Shown here in pieces: positions 1-5,691 of a stretch of 6,510 bases of DNA. The position numbers were made by a program, and so were the translations under genes. Below the pieces are notes generated by a model that did not search any database, was not told the DNA's origin, and saw nothing but the letters and a program-made list of their open reading frames with translations. Origin of the DNA: Thermoleophilaceae bacterium (GTDB lineage Bacteria > Actinomycetota > Thermoleophilia > Solirubrobacterales > Thermoleophilaceae); contig JACCSF010000199.1 in NCBI GenBank assembly GCA_013813135.1, positions 1 to 6,510 of the forward strand, read 5' to 3'. Position 1 is the first letter of the stretch. Each line of letters begins with the position of its first letter.

Positions 1-793
1 TCACCGTGGCGATCGACCGGTCGATCGCGCCCGAATGGCAGAACTCGGCCACGATCGCCTGCGCGAGCATGTTGGGCGAGATGTAGGTCTCGGTGGCGCG
101 TTTGCGGATCGCGGCGATCAGCTCTTCGGCTCCAACCAGGTAGCCCACGCGGATCCCCGGAGCGACGGTCTTGGAGAACGAAGACGCGTAGACGACGGAA
201 TCGTCCTCGTCGAGTTCGAGCATGGTCGGCAGCTGCTCGCCCTCGAAGCGCAGTGCCACGTACGGGTCGTCCTCGAAGATCGTGAAGCCGTACTCGCGCG
301 CCAGCGCCAGCAGCCGGTGGCGCTTGTCGAGCGACAGCGTGCACCCGGCCGGGTTCTGGAAGTTGGGGATGATGTGGGCGAGCGTCGGCCGCGCGCCCTC
401 CTCGAGCGCGGCCTCGAGGGCGCCCACGTCGATCCCGTCCGCCTCCAAGGGGATGGCGAGGATCTCGGCGCCGAGCTTCGTCAGCGACAGCAGCGTGCGG
501 TCGTAGGTCGGCGCCTCGACCACGACCACGTCACCGGGCCCCACGAGCTCCTGAAACAGGAAGGCGTCCGCCTGCATCGAGCCGTTGGTGGCGAGCAGCC
601 GCGTCGGGTCGACCCCGTGCTGCTTCGACAGCCACTCGAGCAGTCGCGGGTAACCCGCTGAGGTGCCGTAGGCGAGCGCGCCGCCCGGATCGCGCTCGAG
701 CGCGCCCTGCGCCGCGGCGCGCAGATCGTCGACCGCGATGATGTCGAGCGACGGGGCGCCGCGCGAGAGCGAGATGTTGGTGAGCTCGGCCAC
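1..793 (-). CDS. PLP-dependent class I/II aminotransferase (2-aminoadipate/MocR-type), C-terminus cut by window edge
   Basis: The reading frame runs leftward from a GTG at 793 and is open to base 1, giving 264 residues of a fold-type I aminotransferase; about 100 or more C-terminal residues would lie outside the window. The enzyme would move an amino group between an amino acid and a 2-oxo acid through pyridoxal phosphate in the cytoplasm. Visible motifs in order are an N-terminal SRGAPSLDII, a cofactor-binding NGSMQ (70-74), Tyr97, IIPNFQNPAG with Asn147, EDDPY with Asp175 and Tyr178, and SSFSK with the likely Schiff-base Lys208 followed by Arg215. The whole pattern resembles the LysN/2-aminoadipate transaminase group and the aminotransferase half of MocR regulators. 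No DNA-binding domain is fused, since the coding region begins right at the catalytic domain. The GTG was chosen because homologues begin a few residues before the RGAPSLDII-like motif; a TATCTT box lies 8 bases upstream. Substrate cannot be told from sequence. Confidence 0.9.
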   Translation of the reverse strand, partial: MAELTNISLSRGAPSLDIIAVDDLRAAAQGALERDPGGALAYGTSAGYPRLLEWLSKQHGVDPTRLLATNGSMQADAFLFQELVGPGDVVVVEAPTYDRTLLSLTKLGAEILAIPLEADGIDVGALEAALEEGARPTLAHIIPNFQNPAGCTLSLDKRHRLLALAREYGFTIFEDDPYVALRFEGEQLPTMLELDEDDSVVYASSFSKTVAPGIRVGYLVGAEELIAAIRKRATETYISPNMLAQAIVAEFCHSGAIDRSIATV

Positions 794-801
794 GGCCAGC
801 C

Positions 802-807
802 AAGATA
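802..807 (-). promoter_or_regulatory. -10-like box TATCTT before the aminotransferase GTG
   Basis: TATCTT on the minus strand ends 8 bases before the GTG at 793, and there is no Shine-Dalgarno sequence in between. The spacing would fit a leaderless transcript starting at or near the start codon. No convincing -35 is seen, so this is a weak call. If real, the aminotransferase has its own promoter in the 61 bp after the SnoaL-like gene. Confidence 0.3.
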
Positions 808-854
808 GCTGTTGTTGCGCAAGCAGCGGGCTCGGCCGGCTGCGCAGCGACCGG

Positions 855-1238
855 CTACCCCGGCGCGCGGGCTGTGATGTCCGCGAGCGCGTCCTCCTTG
901 GCGGTGTACGCGGCGATGCGCGCCACCCGGCCGTCGTGGAAGCTGTGGACGAAGAAGAGGTAGTCGCCGCGCATGCCGTCGTCCGATTGGATGCGCCGGT
1001 GCCCGATCACGAGCAGGTCCGGATCGTGCGGCTCGAACGTGTAGGGCGAGGCCATGAAGCGCTCGCCGCGCTCCTCGAACTCGGCGAAGAACTGCCGCAC
1101 GCCGGCGTGGCCGCGATAGACGCGGCCGTTGTGGGCGATGAACTCCACCTCCGGGTCAAGCAGTGAAATCGCCTGCTCCGCTCCGTGCTCCCGATAGGTG
1201 GACCACAGCTCGTGCACGGCGTCGAGGCGCTCGTCCAC
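855..1238 (-). CDS. SnoaL-like / NTF2-fold protein
   Basis: A small single-domain protein of 127 residues from the GTG at 1238, or 133 from an ATG at 1256. The pattern is that of the SnoaL-like/NTF2 superfamily: an N-terminal helix (LDAVHELWSTY), the DPEVEFIAHNG strand, the GHAGVRQFFAEFEE helix, and paired strands ending in GDYLFFVHSFHDGRVARIAAYTAKEDAL. Members form a cone-shaped pocket and are cyclases, isomerases, hydrolases or mere ligand binders, so no reaction can be assigned. There is no signal peptide or membrane segment, so it should be cytoplasmic. I prefer GTG 1238 because a CATGAT box ends 6 bases before it, the same spacing as at arsR. ATG 1256 lies inside an operator-like palindrome and has no ribosome binding site. 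An automatic gene caller may well prefer ATG 1256. The gene is divergent from arsR and probably shares its control. Confidence 0.85.
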   Translation of the reverse strand: MDERLDAVHELWSTYREHGAEQAISLLDPEVEFIAHNGRVYRGHAGVRQFFAEFEERGERFMASPYTFEPHDPDLLVIGHRRIQSDDGMRGDYLFFVHSFHDGRVARIAAYTAKEDALADITARAPG

Positions 1239-1244
1239 GGGGGC

Positions 1245-1250
1245 ATCATG
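1245..1250 (-). promoter_or_regulatory. Candidate -10 box CATGAT of the SnoaL-like gene
   Basis: CATGAT on the minus strand differs by one base from the arsR -10 TATGAT and, like it, lies exactly 6 bases before a start codon (GTG 1238). The CCCATTTGGG palindrome sits one base upstream of it. No good -35 is visible, so the promoter would be weaker than that of arsR or would need an activator. Confidence 0.4.
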
Positions 1251-1251
1251 C

Positions 1252-1261
1252 CCCATTTGGG
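1252..1261. promoter_or_regulatory. Operator-like near-palindrome CCCATTTGGG, second copy
   Basis: This 10-mer differs from the perfect palindrome at 1314-1323 by one central base, and both are followed on the plus strand by TAT. The centres of the two copies are 62 bp apart, close to six helical turns, so a regulator bound at both would sit on the same face. This copy covers the alternative ATG at 1256 and lies next to the CATGAT box of the SnoaL-like gene. It is inferred to be a binding site for the ArsR protein encoded alongside. Confidence 0.5.
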
Positions 1262-1303
1262 TATCCCGGCGCCTGGACGCGGGGGCCGAGGATCTCGACG
1301 TCC

Positions 1304-1331
1304 TTGACACATTCCCATATGGGTATATGAT
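1304..1331 (+). promoter_or_regulatory. arsR promoter (TTGACA / TATGAT)
   Basis: A perfect -35 hexamer TTGACA (1304-1309) is followed after 16 bp by TATGAT (1326-1331), five of six matches to the -10 consensus. The -10 ends 6 bases before the ATG at 1338 and there is no Shine-Dalgarno sequence, so the transcript most likely starts at the A of the start codon (leaderless). The 16 bp spacer contains the palindrome CCCATATGGG, so a bound repressor would directly block polymerase. Confidence 0.75.
1314..1323. promoter_or_regulatory. Operator-like perfect palindrome CCCATATGGG in the arsR promoter spacer
   Basis: A perfect 10-bp palindrome lies between the -35 and -10 hexamers of the arsR promoter. 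Its position and symmetry suit a dimeric winged-helix repressor that controls its own gene, the usual arrangement for ArsR/SmtB regulators. A near-identical copy lies at 1252-1261. That the local ArsR protein binds it is inference. Confidence 0.65.
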
Positions 1332-1337
1332 TGCGGA

Positions 1338-1688
1338 ATGGCTCGAGCAGCGACCACAGCAGATGCGTTCAACGCGGTGGCCGAGCCCCGGCGGCGACAG
1401 ATCCTGGACGCCCTCGCCGGCGGGGAGCGCCCCGTGAACGACCTGGTGCGCCTGCTCGACCTGGCTCAGCCGCAGGTGTCAAAGCACCTGCGGGTGCTCC
1501 GAGAAGTGGGAGCGGTTGACGTGCGTGACAAGGGCCGGCAGCGGCTGTACCGGCTGAACGGCCATGCGCTCAAGCCCATCCATGACTGGGTGAAGAACTA
1601 CGAGCGCTCGTGGTCGGAGCGGTTCGACCAGCTGGATGTCGTGTTGGAGGACCTCAAGCAGAAGGAGGAAGGAAATGGCAGTGAGTAG
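1338..1688 (+). CDS. ArsR-family winged-helix transcriptional regulator (not a cysteine metal sensor)
   Basis: A 116-residue single-domain winged-helix repressor of usual ArsR/SmtB length. It opens with FNAVAEPRRRQILDALAGGE (11-30), continues with the VNDLVRLLDL helix, then the recognition helix region AQPQVSKHLRVLREVGAV (about 43-60), and the beta-wing VRDKGRQRLYRL (62-73). The C-terminal helix HDWVKNYERSWSERFDQL may form the dimer interface. It contains no cysteine at all, so it lacks the ELCVCDL-type site of ArsR/SmtB metal sensors; the ligand, if any, is unknown. It belongs to the large group of ArsR proteins encoded next to AHSA1-type SRPBCC proteins. The ATG at 1338 is set by the leaderless spacing to TATGAT. 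The gene overlaps the next by 14 bp and very likely represses its own operon and the divergent SnoaL-like gene through the CCCATNTGGG sites. Confidence 0.92.
   Translation: MARAATTADAFNAVAEPRRRQILDALAGGERPVNDLVRLLDLAQPQVSKHLRVLREVGAVDVRDKGRQRLYRLNGHALKPIHDWVKNYERSWSERFDQLDVVLEDLKQKEEGNGSE
1663..1668 (+). promoter_or_regulatory. Strong Shine-Dalgarno AGGAGG inside the arsR 3' end
   Basis: AGGAGG lies 6 bases before the ATG at 1675 and decides the start of the SRPBCC gene over a longer in-frame ATG at 1636. It is the only classical strong ribosome binding site noticed at a gene start in this window. That fits an internal operon gene following a leaderless first gene. Confidence 0.85.
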
Positions 1689-2157
1689 CGGGACGGCGAC
1701 GGTGACACTCCCCACGGATGAGCAGATCCTCATCACGCGGGAGTTCGATGCGCCCAAGCACCTGGTGTACGAGGCCTGGACCACGCCCGAGCTGGTCAGG
1801 CGCTGGTGGAGCGCAGACCGCGGCGAGATGACGATCGCCGAGATCGACCTGCGGGTCGGCGGCATGTGGCGGTACGTGATGGTCGCGGAAGGCGGATTCG
1901 AAGTCGCCTTCCACGGCGAGTACCGCGAGATCGTCCCGAACGAGCGGCTCGTCTCGACCGAGGTCTACGAGGGCATGCCCGAAGGGGAAGCGCTGGATAC
2001 CCTGACGTTCGCCGAAGTGGACGGGCGCACGATCCTCACGCTCCTCGTGCAGCACACGAGCAAGGAGCACCGCGACGCACACATCAACTCCGGGATGGAG
2101 GCCGGGATGCAGGAGGCGATGGACCTCCTGGAGCAGGTCGCGGTCTCGCTTCGCTGA
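1675..2157 (+). CDS. SRPBCC / AHSA1-like (Hsp90 ATPase activator homologue-like) protein
   Basis: A 160-residue START-like/SRPBCC domain of the bacterial AHSA1-like branch. Typical features are ILITREFDAPKHLVYEAWTTPELVRRWW (18-45), LRVGGMWRYVM (59-69), HGEYREIVPNERLVSTEVY (80-98), and the long C-terminal helix with SGMEAGMQEAMDLLEQ (139-154) that closes the hydrophobic cavity. Bacterial members are named after eukaryotic Aha1 by fold only; they are thought to bind small hydrophobic ligands, and an Hsp90 role is not supported. The start at 1675 follows AGGAGG by 6 bases and overlaps the end of arsR by 14 bp, so translation of the two is probably coupled. No signal or membrane segment is present, so it should be cytoplasmic. 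An attractive but unproven idea is that this protein removes or binds the ligand sensed by the regulator. Confidence 0.93.
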   Translation: MAVSSGTATVTLPTDEQILITREFDAPKHLVYEAWTTPELVRRWWSADRGEMTIAEIDLRVGGMWRYVMVAEGGFEVAFHGEYREIVPNERLVSTEVYEGMPEGEALDTLTFAEVDGRTILTLLVQHTSKEHRDAHINSGMEAGMQEAMDLLEQVAVSLR

Positions 2158-2160
2158 TCA

Positions 2161-2180
2161 GCCCCGCGGTCTCGAGGGGC
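2161..2180 (+). terminator. Small hairpin just after the SRPBCC stop
   Basis: GCCCC and GGGGC arms (5 bp) flank a short inner stem of two pairs with a 4-base loop, starting 4 bases after the stop codon. No T-run follows, so it may be a transcript-end stabiliser or chance in high-GC sequence rather than a true terminator. Confidence 0.25.
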
Positions 2181-2226
2181 ATGTCGCAGCTGCCGCGCCG
2201 TCAGGCCTGAGCGACCACCGTCTGGA

Positions 2227-2258
2227 GCCCGGTGACCCATCCGTCCGGGTCGCCGGGC
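2227..2258 (+). terminator. Long hairpin, probable terminator of the arsR-SRPBCC operon
   Basis: GCCCGGTGACCC (2227-2238) pairs with GGGTCGCCGGGC (2247-2258) in a 12-bp stem around an 8-base loop. The only non-Watson-Crick pair is T2233 with G2252. This is a G.U wobble in plus-strand RNA but an A.C mismatch in minus-strand RNA, so the structure favours a plus-strand transcript. It begins 70 bases after the SRPBCC stop. A T-run is missing, as is common in actinomycete terminators. Confidence 0.5.
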
Positions 2259-2478
2259 ACTCCATAGGGTGACCTCGCGCGAGAGGCCGACGCTGCGTAC
2301 GACGGGAATCCGTTTCTACGGGGCCGTGTAGACCCACACCCCGTTTGCGGTAATGAGCCCGGCGCCACCGGTTCGCTTGGACCATGAAGCCGAAGCGGCT
2401 CCCGTCGCCCGGGGCGGACACGGGATCGACGGTCGAGCCGCGTCGGCGGCCGGGTCCGAGGTGACACACTGGTCTGCC
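2259..2478. other. Gap without recognisable gene
   Basis: Together with the hairpins before it, this makes a 321-bp stretch between the SRPBCC stop and the GFA start. A plus-strand frame is open from an ATG at 2353 into the GFA gene, but the added residues are Ala/Gly/Pro-rich and resemble no known domain. Minus-strand frames are open in pieces and show nothing recognisable. No tRNA, no T-loop consensus and no clear promoter were found; the GFA promoter should be near its right end. Confidence 0.5.
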
Positions 2479-2901
2479 GTGACCGATCCCTCACGTACCG
2501 GCGGGTGCTTGTGCGGCGGCGTCCGCTTCGAGCTCGCCGAGGCGGCGCAGGCCGCGGGCTACTGCCACTGCACTCGCTGCCAGCGCCGGACCGGGACGGC
2601 CGCGTCGGCACAGGCACGGATCGACGGCCGTACGTTCCGCCTGCTTGAGGGGGAGGAGCTGGTGAAAGCCTGGCGCCATCCGAACGGCGGCTTCGAGAAG
2701 TGCTTCTGCCGTGAATGCGGGGCACACCTGTTCAGCCGGAACCCCGACGATCCCACTCAGATGAGCGTGCGGATGGGCGCCTTCGACGGCGATCCGGGTG
2801 TGCGTCCGAGCTGGCGCACATACGTCGCCTACGCGGCGGACTGGGAGCCAATACCCGATGACGGGCTTGAACGCTTCGACGAAGGGAAGCCGCAGTTCTA
2901 G
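2479..2901 (+). CDS. GFA / CENP-V domain zinc protein (glutathione-dependent formaldehyde-activating enzyme-like)
   Basis: A 140-residue protein of the Mss4-like GFA family. Its zinc ligands are complete: GGCLCGG (Cys10, Cys12), YCHCTRC (Cys29, Cys31, Cys34) and CFCREC (Cys75, Cys77, Cys80). In the characterised Paracoccus Gfa, Cys-X-Cys and Cys-X-X-Cys hold a structural zinc and the central CXCXXC holds a second zinc. Gfa was proposed to speed S-hydroxymethylglutathione formation, but most family members have no proven reaction, and actinobacteria usually lack glutathione. A formaldehyde role is therefore uncertain. The GTG at 2479 was chosen because homologues start a few residues before GGCLCG; a GTG at 2461 and an ATG at 2353 are in-frame alternatives with unconserved extra residues. 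The gene stands alone and converges on sucD, with 26 bp between stops. Confidence 0.9.
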   Translation: MTDPSRTGGCLCGGVRFELAEAAQAAGYCHCTRCQRRTGTAASAQARIDGRTFRLLEGEELVKAWRHPNGGFEKCFCRECGAHLFSRNPDDPTQMSVRMGAFDGDPGVRPSWRTYVAYAADWEPIPDDGLERFDEGKPQF

Positions 2902-2927
2902 GTCGAAAGCGCTCTGAGCCCTAACGG

Positions 2928-3806
2928 CTAAACGCGCGCGCCCAGGATCTCGACTGCGATCTCCGCCACCTGCGTGGGGTTGCGGCCCACGCGCACGCCC
3001 TTTGCCTCGAGCGCCTCGGCCTTGGCCGCCGCCGTGCCCTGCGTGCCGGACACGATCGCGCCGGCGTGGCCCATCGTCTTGCCGGGCGGCGCCGTGAAGC
3101 CGGCGATGTAGGCGACCACCGGCTTCGACACGCTCGTGGCGATGAACTCGGCGGCCTCCTCCTCGGCCGACCCGCCGATCTCGCCGCACATGACGATCAA
3201 CTCGGTCTCGGGATCGGCCTCGAAGAGCTCGATGACGTCGATGAAGCTGGAGCCGGGCACCGGGTCGCCCCCGATGCCCACGATCGAGGAGTTGCCGAAG
3301 CCGCCCTGGGCCAGCTCGTTGCCGATCTGGTAGGTCAGCGTGCCTGACCGTGAGACCAGGCCGACGTTGCCCTCCTTGAAGAACTGCGCGGGGATGATCC
3401 CCACGTTGGCCTTGCCGGGGGAGAGGATGCCCGGGCAGTTCGGTCCGATCAGCCGCGACCCGCCGCGCTTGAGGTGGTTGTACACGCGCAGCTCGTCGTG
3501 GGCGGGGATGCCCTCGGTGATCGCGATGATGAGCGCGATGCCGGCGTTCTCGGCCTCGAGGATCGAGTCGGCGGCGAAGCGTGGCGGCACGAAGATCATC
3601 GCCGTGTTGGCACCGGTCTCGCTCACGGCGGCCTGGAAGGTGTCGAACACCGGGATGCCGTCCACGTCCTGTCCGCCCTTGGCGGGCGTGACGCCCGCCA
3701 CGACCTGGGTGCCGTAGTCGCGGTTGCGCAGGCTGTGGAAGGTGCCCTCGCGCCCGGTGACCCCTGAGACGACGAGGCGCGTGTCGGTGTCGACGAGGAT
3801 CGCCAT
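2928..3806 (-). CDS. sucD: Succinyl-CoA synthetase (ADP/GDP-forming) alpha subunit
   Basis: With the beta subunit it interconverts succinyl-CoA and succinate while making ATP or GTP in the TCA cycle. The 292 residues match the usual length. The N-terminal CoA-binding Rossmann domain (about 1-125) holds SGVTGREGTFHS (14-25), VTPAKGG (39-45) and IGPNCPG (120-126). The ligase domain holds SRSGTLTYQ (152-160), GIGGDPVPGS (177-186), GEIGGSAEEEA (208-218) and GKTMGHAGAI (242-251), in which His247 is the phosphorylated catalytic histidine. Position 14 is Ser where E. coli SucD has Gln in the CoA-binding loop, an unusual but not disabling change. The ATG shares one base with the sucC stop (TGATG), so translation is coupled and subunits are made in equal amounts. 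No clear terminator is visible in the 26 bp before the facing GFA gene. Confidence 0.98.
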   Translation of the reverse strand: MAILVDTDTRLVVSGVTGREGTFHSLRNRDYGTQVVAGVTPAKGGQDVDGIPVFDTFQAAVSETGANTAMIFVPPRFAADSILEAENAGIALIIAITEGIPAHDELRVYNHLKRGGSRLIGPNCPGILSPGKANVGIIPAQFFKEGNVGLVSRSGTLTYQIGNELAQGGFGNSSIVGIGGDPVPGSSFIDVIELFEADPETELIVMCGEIGGSAEEEAAEFIATSVSKPVVAYIAGFTAPPGKTMGHAGAIVSGTQGTAAAKAEALEAKGVRVGRNPTQVAEIAVEILGARV

Positions 3807-4945
3807 CAGCGCGCCAGCTCGACGACCTTCTCGGCGGCGCCCAGCATGGTCGCCTCGGTGTGCACGTTGGGCAGGTTCGCCTCGGCCAGCAGCGCCCGGC
3901 CCTCGACGTCGTTGGTGCCGTCGAGGCGGACCACGAACGGCACGTCGGGCTCGATCGAGCGGAACGCCTCGATCAGGCCGCGCGCCACCTCGTCGCAGCG
4001 TGTGATGCCGCCGAAGATGTTGAACAGCACGGCGCTCACCTTCTCGTCGGAGATGATCACCTCCACCGCGCTCGTGATCGCCTCCGCCTTGGAGCCGCCG
4101 CCGGCGTCGAGGAAGTTCGCCGGCCGGCCGCCCGCCTGGGCGACCACGTCGAGCGTCGACATGACCAGGCCCGCGCCGTTGCCGAGGATGCCGACGTTGC
4201 CGTCGAGCTTCACGTAGGTGAGCCCGCGCTCCTTGGCCATGCGCTCCTGCGGGTCCTCCCCCGAGGCGTCGCGCAGGGCGGCCACGTCGGCGTGGCGGTA
4301 GAGCGCGTTGTCGTCGATCGTGACCTTGGCGTCGAGCGCAACGACCTCGCGCGCGTTCGTGATCAGCAGCGGGTTGACCTCGACGAGCGTGGCGTCCTCT
4401 GCCACGAACACGTCGTATAGCTGGCCCAGCATCGCGCCCACAGGCCGGATCACGTCGGCGGCGATGCCCGCCTCGAAGGCGAGCCGGCGGCCGTGGAACT
4501 CCTGGAAGCCGAGCAGCGGGTCCACGTGCAGCATGCGCATGGCCTCCGGGTCCGTTTCGGCCACGGCTTCCACGTCCATGCCGCCCATGCGCGACAGCAT
4601 TGCCATCGGCTGCTTGGCCGAGCGGTCGAACACGATCGCCGCGTAGTACTCCTCGTCGATCTCGCTCGCCTTCTCGACCCAGACCTCGTGAACGGTGAAG
4701 CCGCGGATGTCCATGCCCAGGATCGCCTGGGCGTGCTGCTCGGCCTCGGCGCGGTCCGACGCGAGCTTGATGCCGCCCGCCTTGCCACGCCCCCCGATCT
4801 GGACCTGAGCCTTGATTACGACCGGGTATCCGAGCTCTTCGGCAGCCTCGACGGCCTCCGAGACGGTCGCCGCATGCCGCCCGTCGGGCACGGGCACACC
4901 GTGCTTCGAGAACAGCTGTTTGCCCTGGTATTCGAGTAGGTCCAT
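3806..4945 (-). CDS. sucC: Succinyl-CoA synthetase (ADP/GDP-forming) beta subunit
   Basis: The nucleotide-binding partner of SucD, 379 residues and of normal length. The ATP-grasp domain (about 1-230) starts with MDLLEYQGKQLF and contains VVIKAQVQIGGRGKAGG (42-58), and the Mg-binding LVEVNPL (187-193) with Glu189 and Asn191, then ALDAKVTIDDNA (203-214). The C-terminal ligase domain contains NVGILGNGAGL (250-260), NFLDAGGGSKAEA (277-289), FNIFGGITRCDEVA (308-321) and VVRLDGTNDVEGR (338-350). An in-frame ATG 69 bases further upstream (5014) would add a basic, unconserved stretch and run into the divergent gene, so ATG 4945 is preferred. It lies 6 bases after TATCTA with no Shine-Dalgarno, again suggesting a leaderless mRNA. 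No other TCA-cycle gene is adjacent in the window. Confidence 0.98.
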   Translation of the reverse strand: MDLLEYQGKQLFSKHGVPVPDGRHAATVSEAVEAAEELGYPVVIKAQVQIGGRGKAGGIKLASDRAEAEQHAQAILGMDIRGFTVHEVWVEKASEIDEEYYAAIVFDRSAKQPMAMLSRMGGMDVEAVAETDPEAMRMLHVDPLLGFQEFHGRRLAFEAGIAADVIRPVGAMLGQLYDVFVAEDATLVEVNPLLITNAREVVALDAKVTIDDNALYRHADVAALRDASGEDPQERMAKERGLTYVKLDGNVGILGNGAGLVMSTLDVVAQAGGRPANFLDAGGGSKAEAITSAVEVIISDEKVSAVLFNIFGGITRCDEVARGLIEAFRSIEPDVPFVVRLDGTNDVEGRALLAEANLPNVHTEATMLGAAEKVVELAR

Positions 4946-4951
4946 TCGGGA

Positions 4952-4957
4952 TAGATA
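4952..4957 (-). promoter_or_regulatory. -10 box TATCTA of sucCD
   Basis: TATCTA on the minus strand ends exactly 6 bases before the sucC ATG, the spacing expected if transcription starts at the A of the start codon. No recognisable -35 lies upstream in the 62-bp region shared with the divergent HAD gene. Confidence 0.5.
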
Positions 4958-4992
4958 GGATGCTCGGCCGCTGCGCCGGGGGGCGCGGACCC

Positions 4993-4998
4993 TATCGA
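4993..4998 (+). promoter_or_regulatory. -10-like box TATCGA of the HAD-MBL operon
   Basis: TATCGA lies 9 bases before the ATG at 5008, with no Shine-Dalgarno between. Together with the sucC box on the other strand it makes a compact divergent promoter region of 62 bp. The -35 is not recognisable, and the spacing is a little longer than at sucC and arsR, so confidence is moderate to low. Confidence 0.35.
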
Positions 4999-5007
4999 AA
5001 CGACTGA

Positions 5008-5688
5008 ATGGCACTTCCTACAGACGTCAAGTTCCTGACCTTCGACTGCTATGGCACCCTGATCGACTGGGAGAGCGGCGTATACGACGCATTCCAGAAG
5101 GAGGCCGACCGCGACGGCTTCACGATCGACCGGGACATCCTGATCCCGCGCTTCATAGACGTGCAGCGCGACATCCAGCGCGGCTCGTACGAGCTCTATG
5201 CCGAGGTCCTGCGCCGCACGGCCGTTCGCGTGGCGGCCGAGCTGGGCTGGGACCTCGAGCCATCGCGCTCGAACTTCCTGCCCAACAGCGTGCCGGCCTG
5301 GCCGGCGTTCCGCGAGACCAACGCACAGCTGGAGCGCTTCGCCAAGAAGTACGAGCTGGGCATCCTCTCCAACATGGACGACAAGCTGTTGGGTGCGACG
5401 CGGCGGCACTTCCGCGCGGACTTCGACCTGGTGGTCACCGCCCAGCAGGTGCGCTCCTACAAGCCCGATCCGGCGCACTTCAAGGAATGCGCGCGGCGGA
5501 TCGGCTCAATCAAGAAGCACTGGGTGCACATCGCCTCGGGGTATCCGACCGACATCGAGCCGTGCATCAAGGAGAAGATTCCGGTCATCTGGGTCAACCG
5601 CCACGGCGAGGAGATCGAGGGCGGGCGCAAGCCGGACGCCGAGGTCAAGACCTTCCGCGACGCCGGCAAGCTGCTGAAGGCCGCGTAG
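5008..5688 (+). CDS. HAD-superfamily hydrolase, haloacid dehalogenase (type II)-like
   Basis: A 226-residue HAD hydrolase with an alpha-helical cap. Motif I is TFDCYGTLID (11-20) with nucleophile Asp13; the second Asp of phosphatases is Tyr15, as in L-2-haloacid dehalogenases. Motif II is ILSNMD (119-124) with Ser121, motif III is SYKPDPAHF (150-158) with Lys152, and motif IV is HIASGYPTDIEP (174-185) with Ser177 and Asp182. By spacing, Ser177 and Asp182 match Ser175 and Asp180 of the Pseudomonas enzyme L-DEX YL, but its Asn177 is replaced by Tyr179. The chemistry is therefore an Asp-nucleophile hydrolysis; whether the substrate is a haloacid, a phosphoester or something else is open. No signal peptide is seen, so it is cytoplasmic. 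It is the first gene of a pair, with an MBL-fold hydrolase 3 bases downstream, and is divergent from sucC. Confidence 0.92.
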   Translation: MALPTDVKFLTFDCYGTLIDWESGVYDAFQKEADRDGFTIDRDILIPRFIDVQRDIQRGSYELYAEVLRRTAVRVAAELGWDLEPSRSNFLPNSVPAWPAFRETNAQLERFAKKYELGILSNMDDKLLGATRRHFRADFDLVVTAQQVRSYKPDPAHFKECARRIGSIKKHWVHIASGYPTDIEPCIKEKIPVIWVNRHGEEIEGGRKPDAEVKTFRDAGKLLKAA

Positions 5689-5691
5689 CCC

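Noticed and set aside
35..661. Long plus-strand open frame antisense to the aminotransferase
   Set aside because: It is an Arg/Val-rich mirror of the real minus-strand codons in high-GC DNA. The minus frame carries intact PLP motifs including the SFSK lysine.
835..855. Hairpin after the SnoaL-like stop (GCCGG/CCGGC arms) as a terminator
   Set aside because: The stem is only about 5 pairs, has a large loop and no T-run; this is expected by chance in such GC-rich sequence.
2370..2385. tRNA-like T-loop GGTTCGC
   Set aside because: No matching acceptor, D or anticodon stems are present around it.
2201..2470. Possible decayed minus-strand gene ending at a TGA at 2201-2203, with readable bits such as GDPDGWVTG
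   Set aside because: The readable piece coincides with the 2227-2258 hairpin arms, no family could be recognised, and the open pieces lie in different frames with stops between them.
2353..2478. N-terminal extension of the GFA protein from ATG 2353
   Set aside because: The extra 42 residues are low-complexity and unlike any GFA protein, whose conserved part begins just after GTG 2479.
2902..2930. Bidirectional terminator between the converging GFA and sucD genes
   Set aside because: Only a 4-bp AGCC/GGCT stem is present and no T-run, so no terminator could be supported.
3860..4420. Plus-strand open frames of over 180 codons across sucC and sucD
   Set aside because: They are antisense to two clearly conserved TCA-cycle genes, show no domain pattern and have compositions typical of GC-driven shadow frames.
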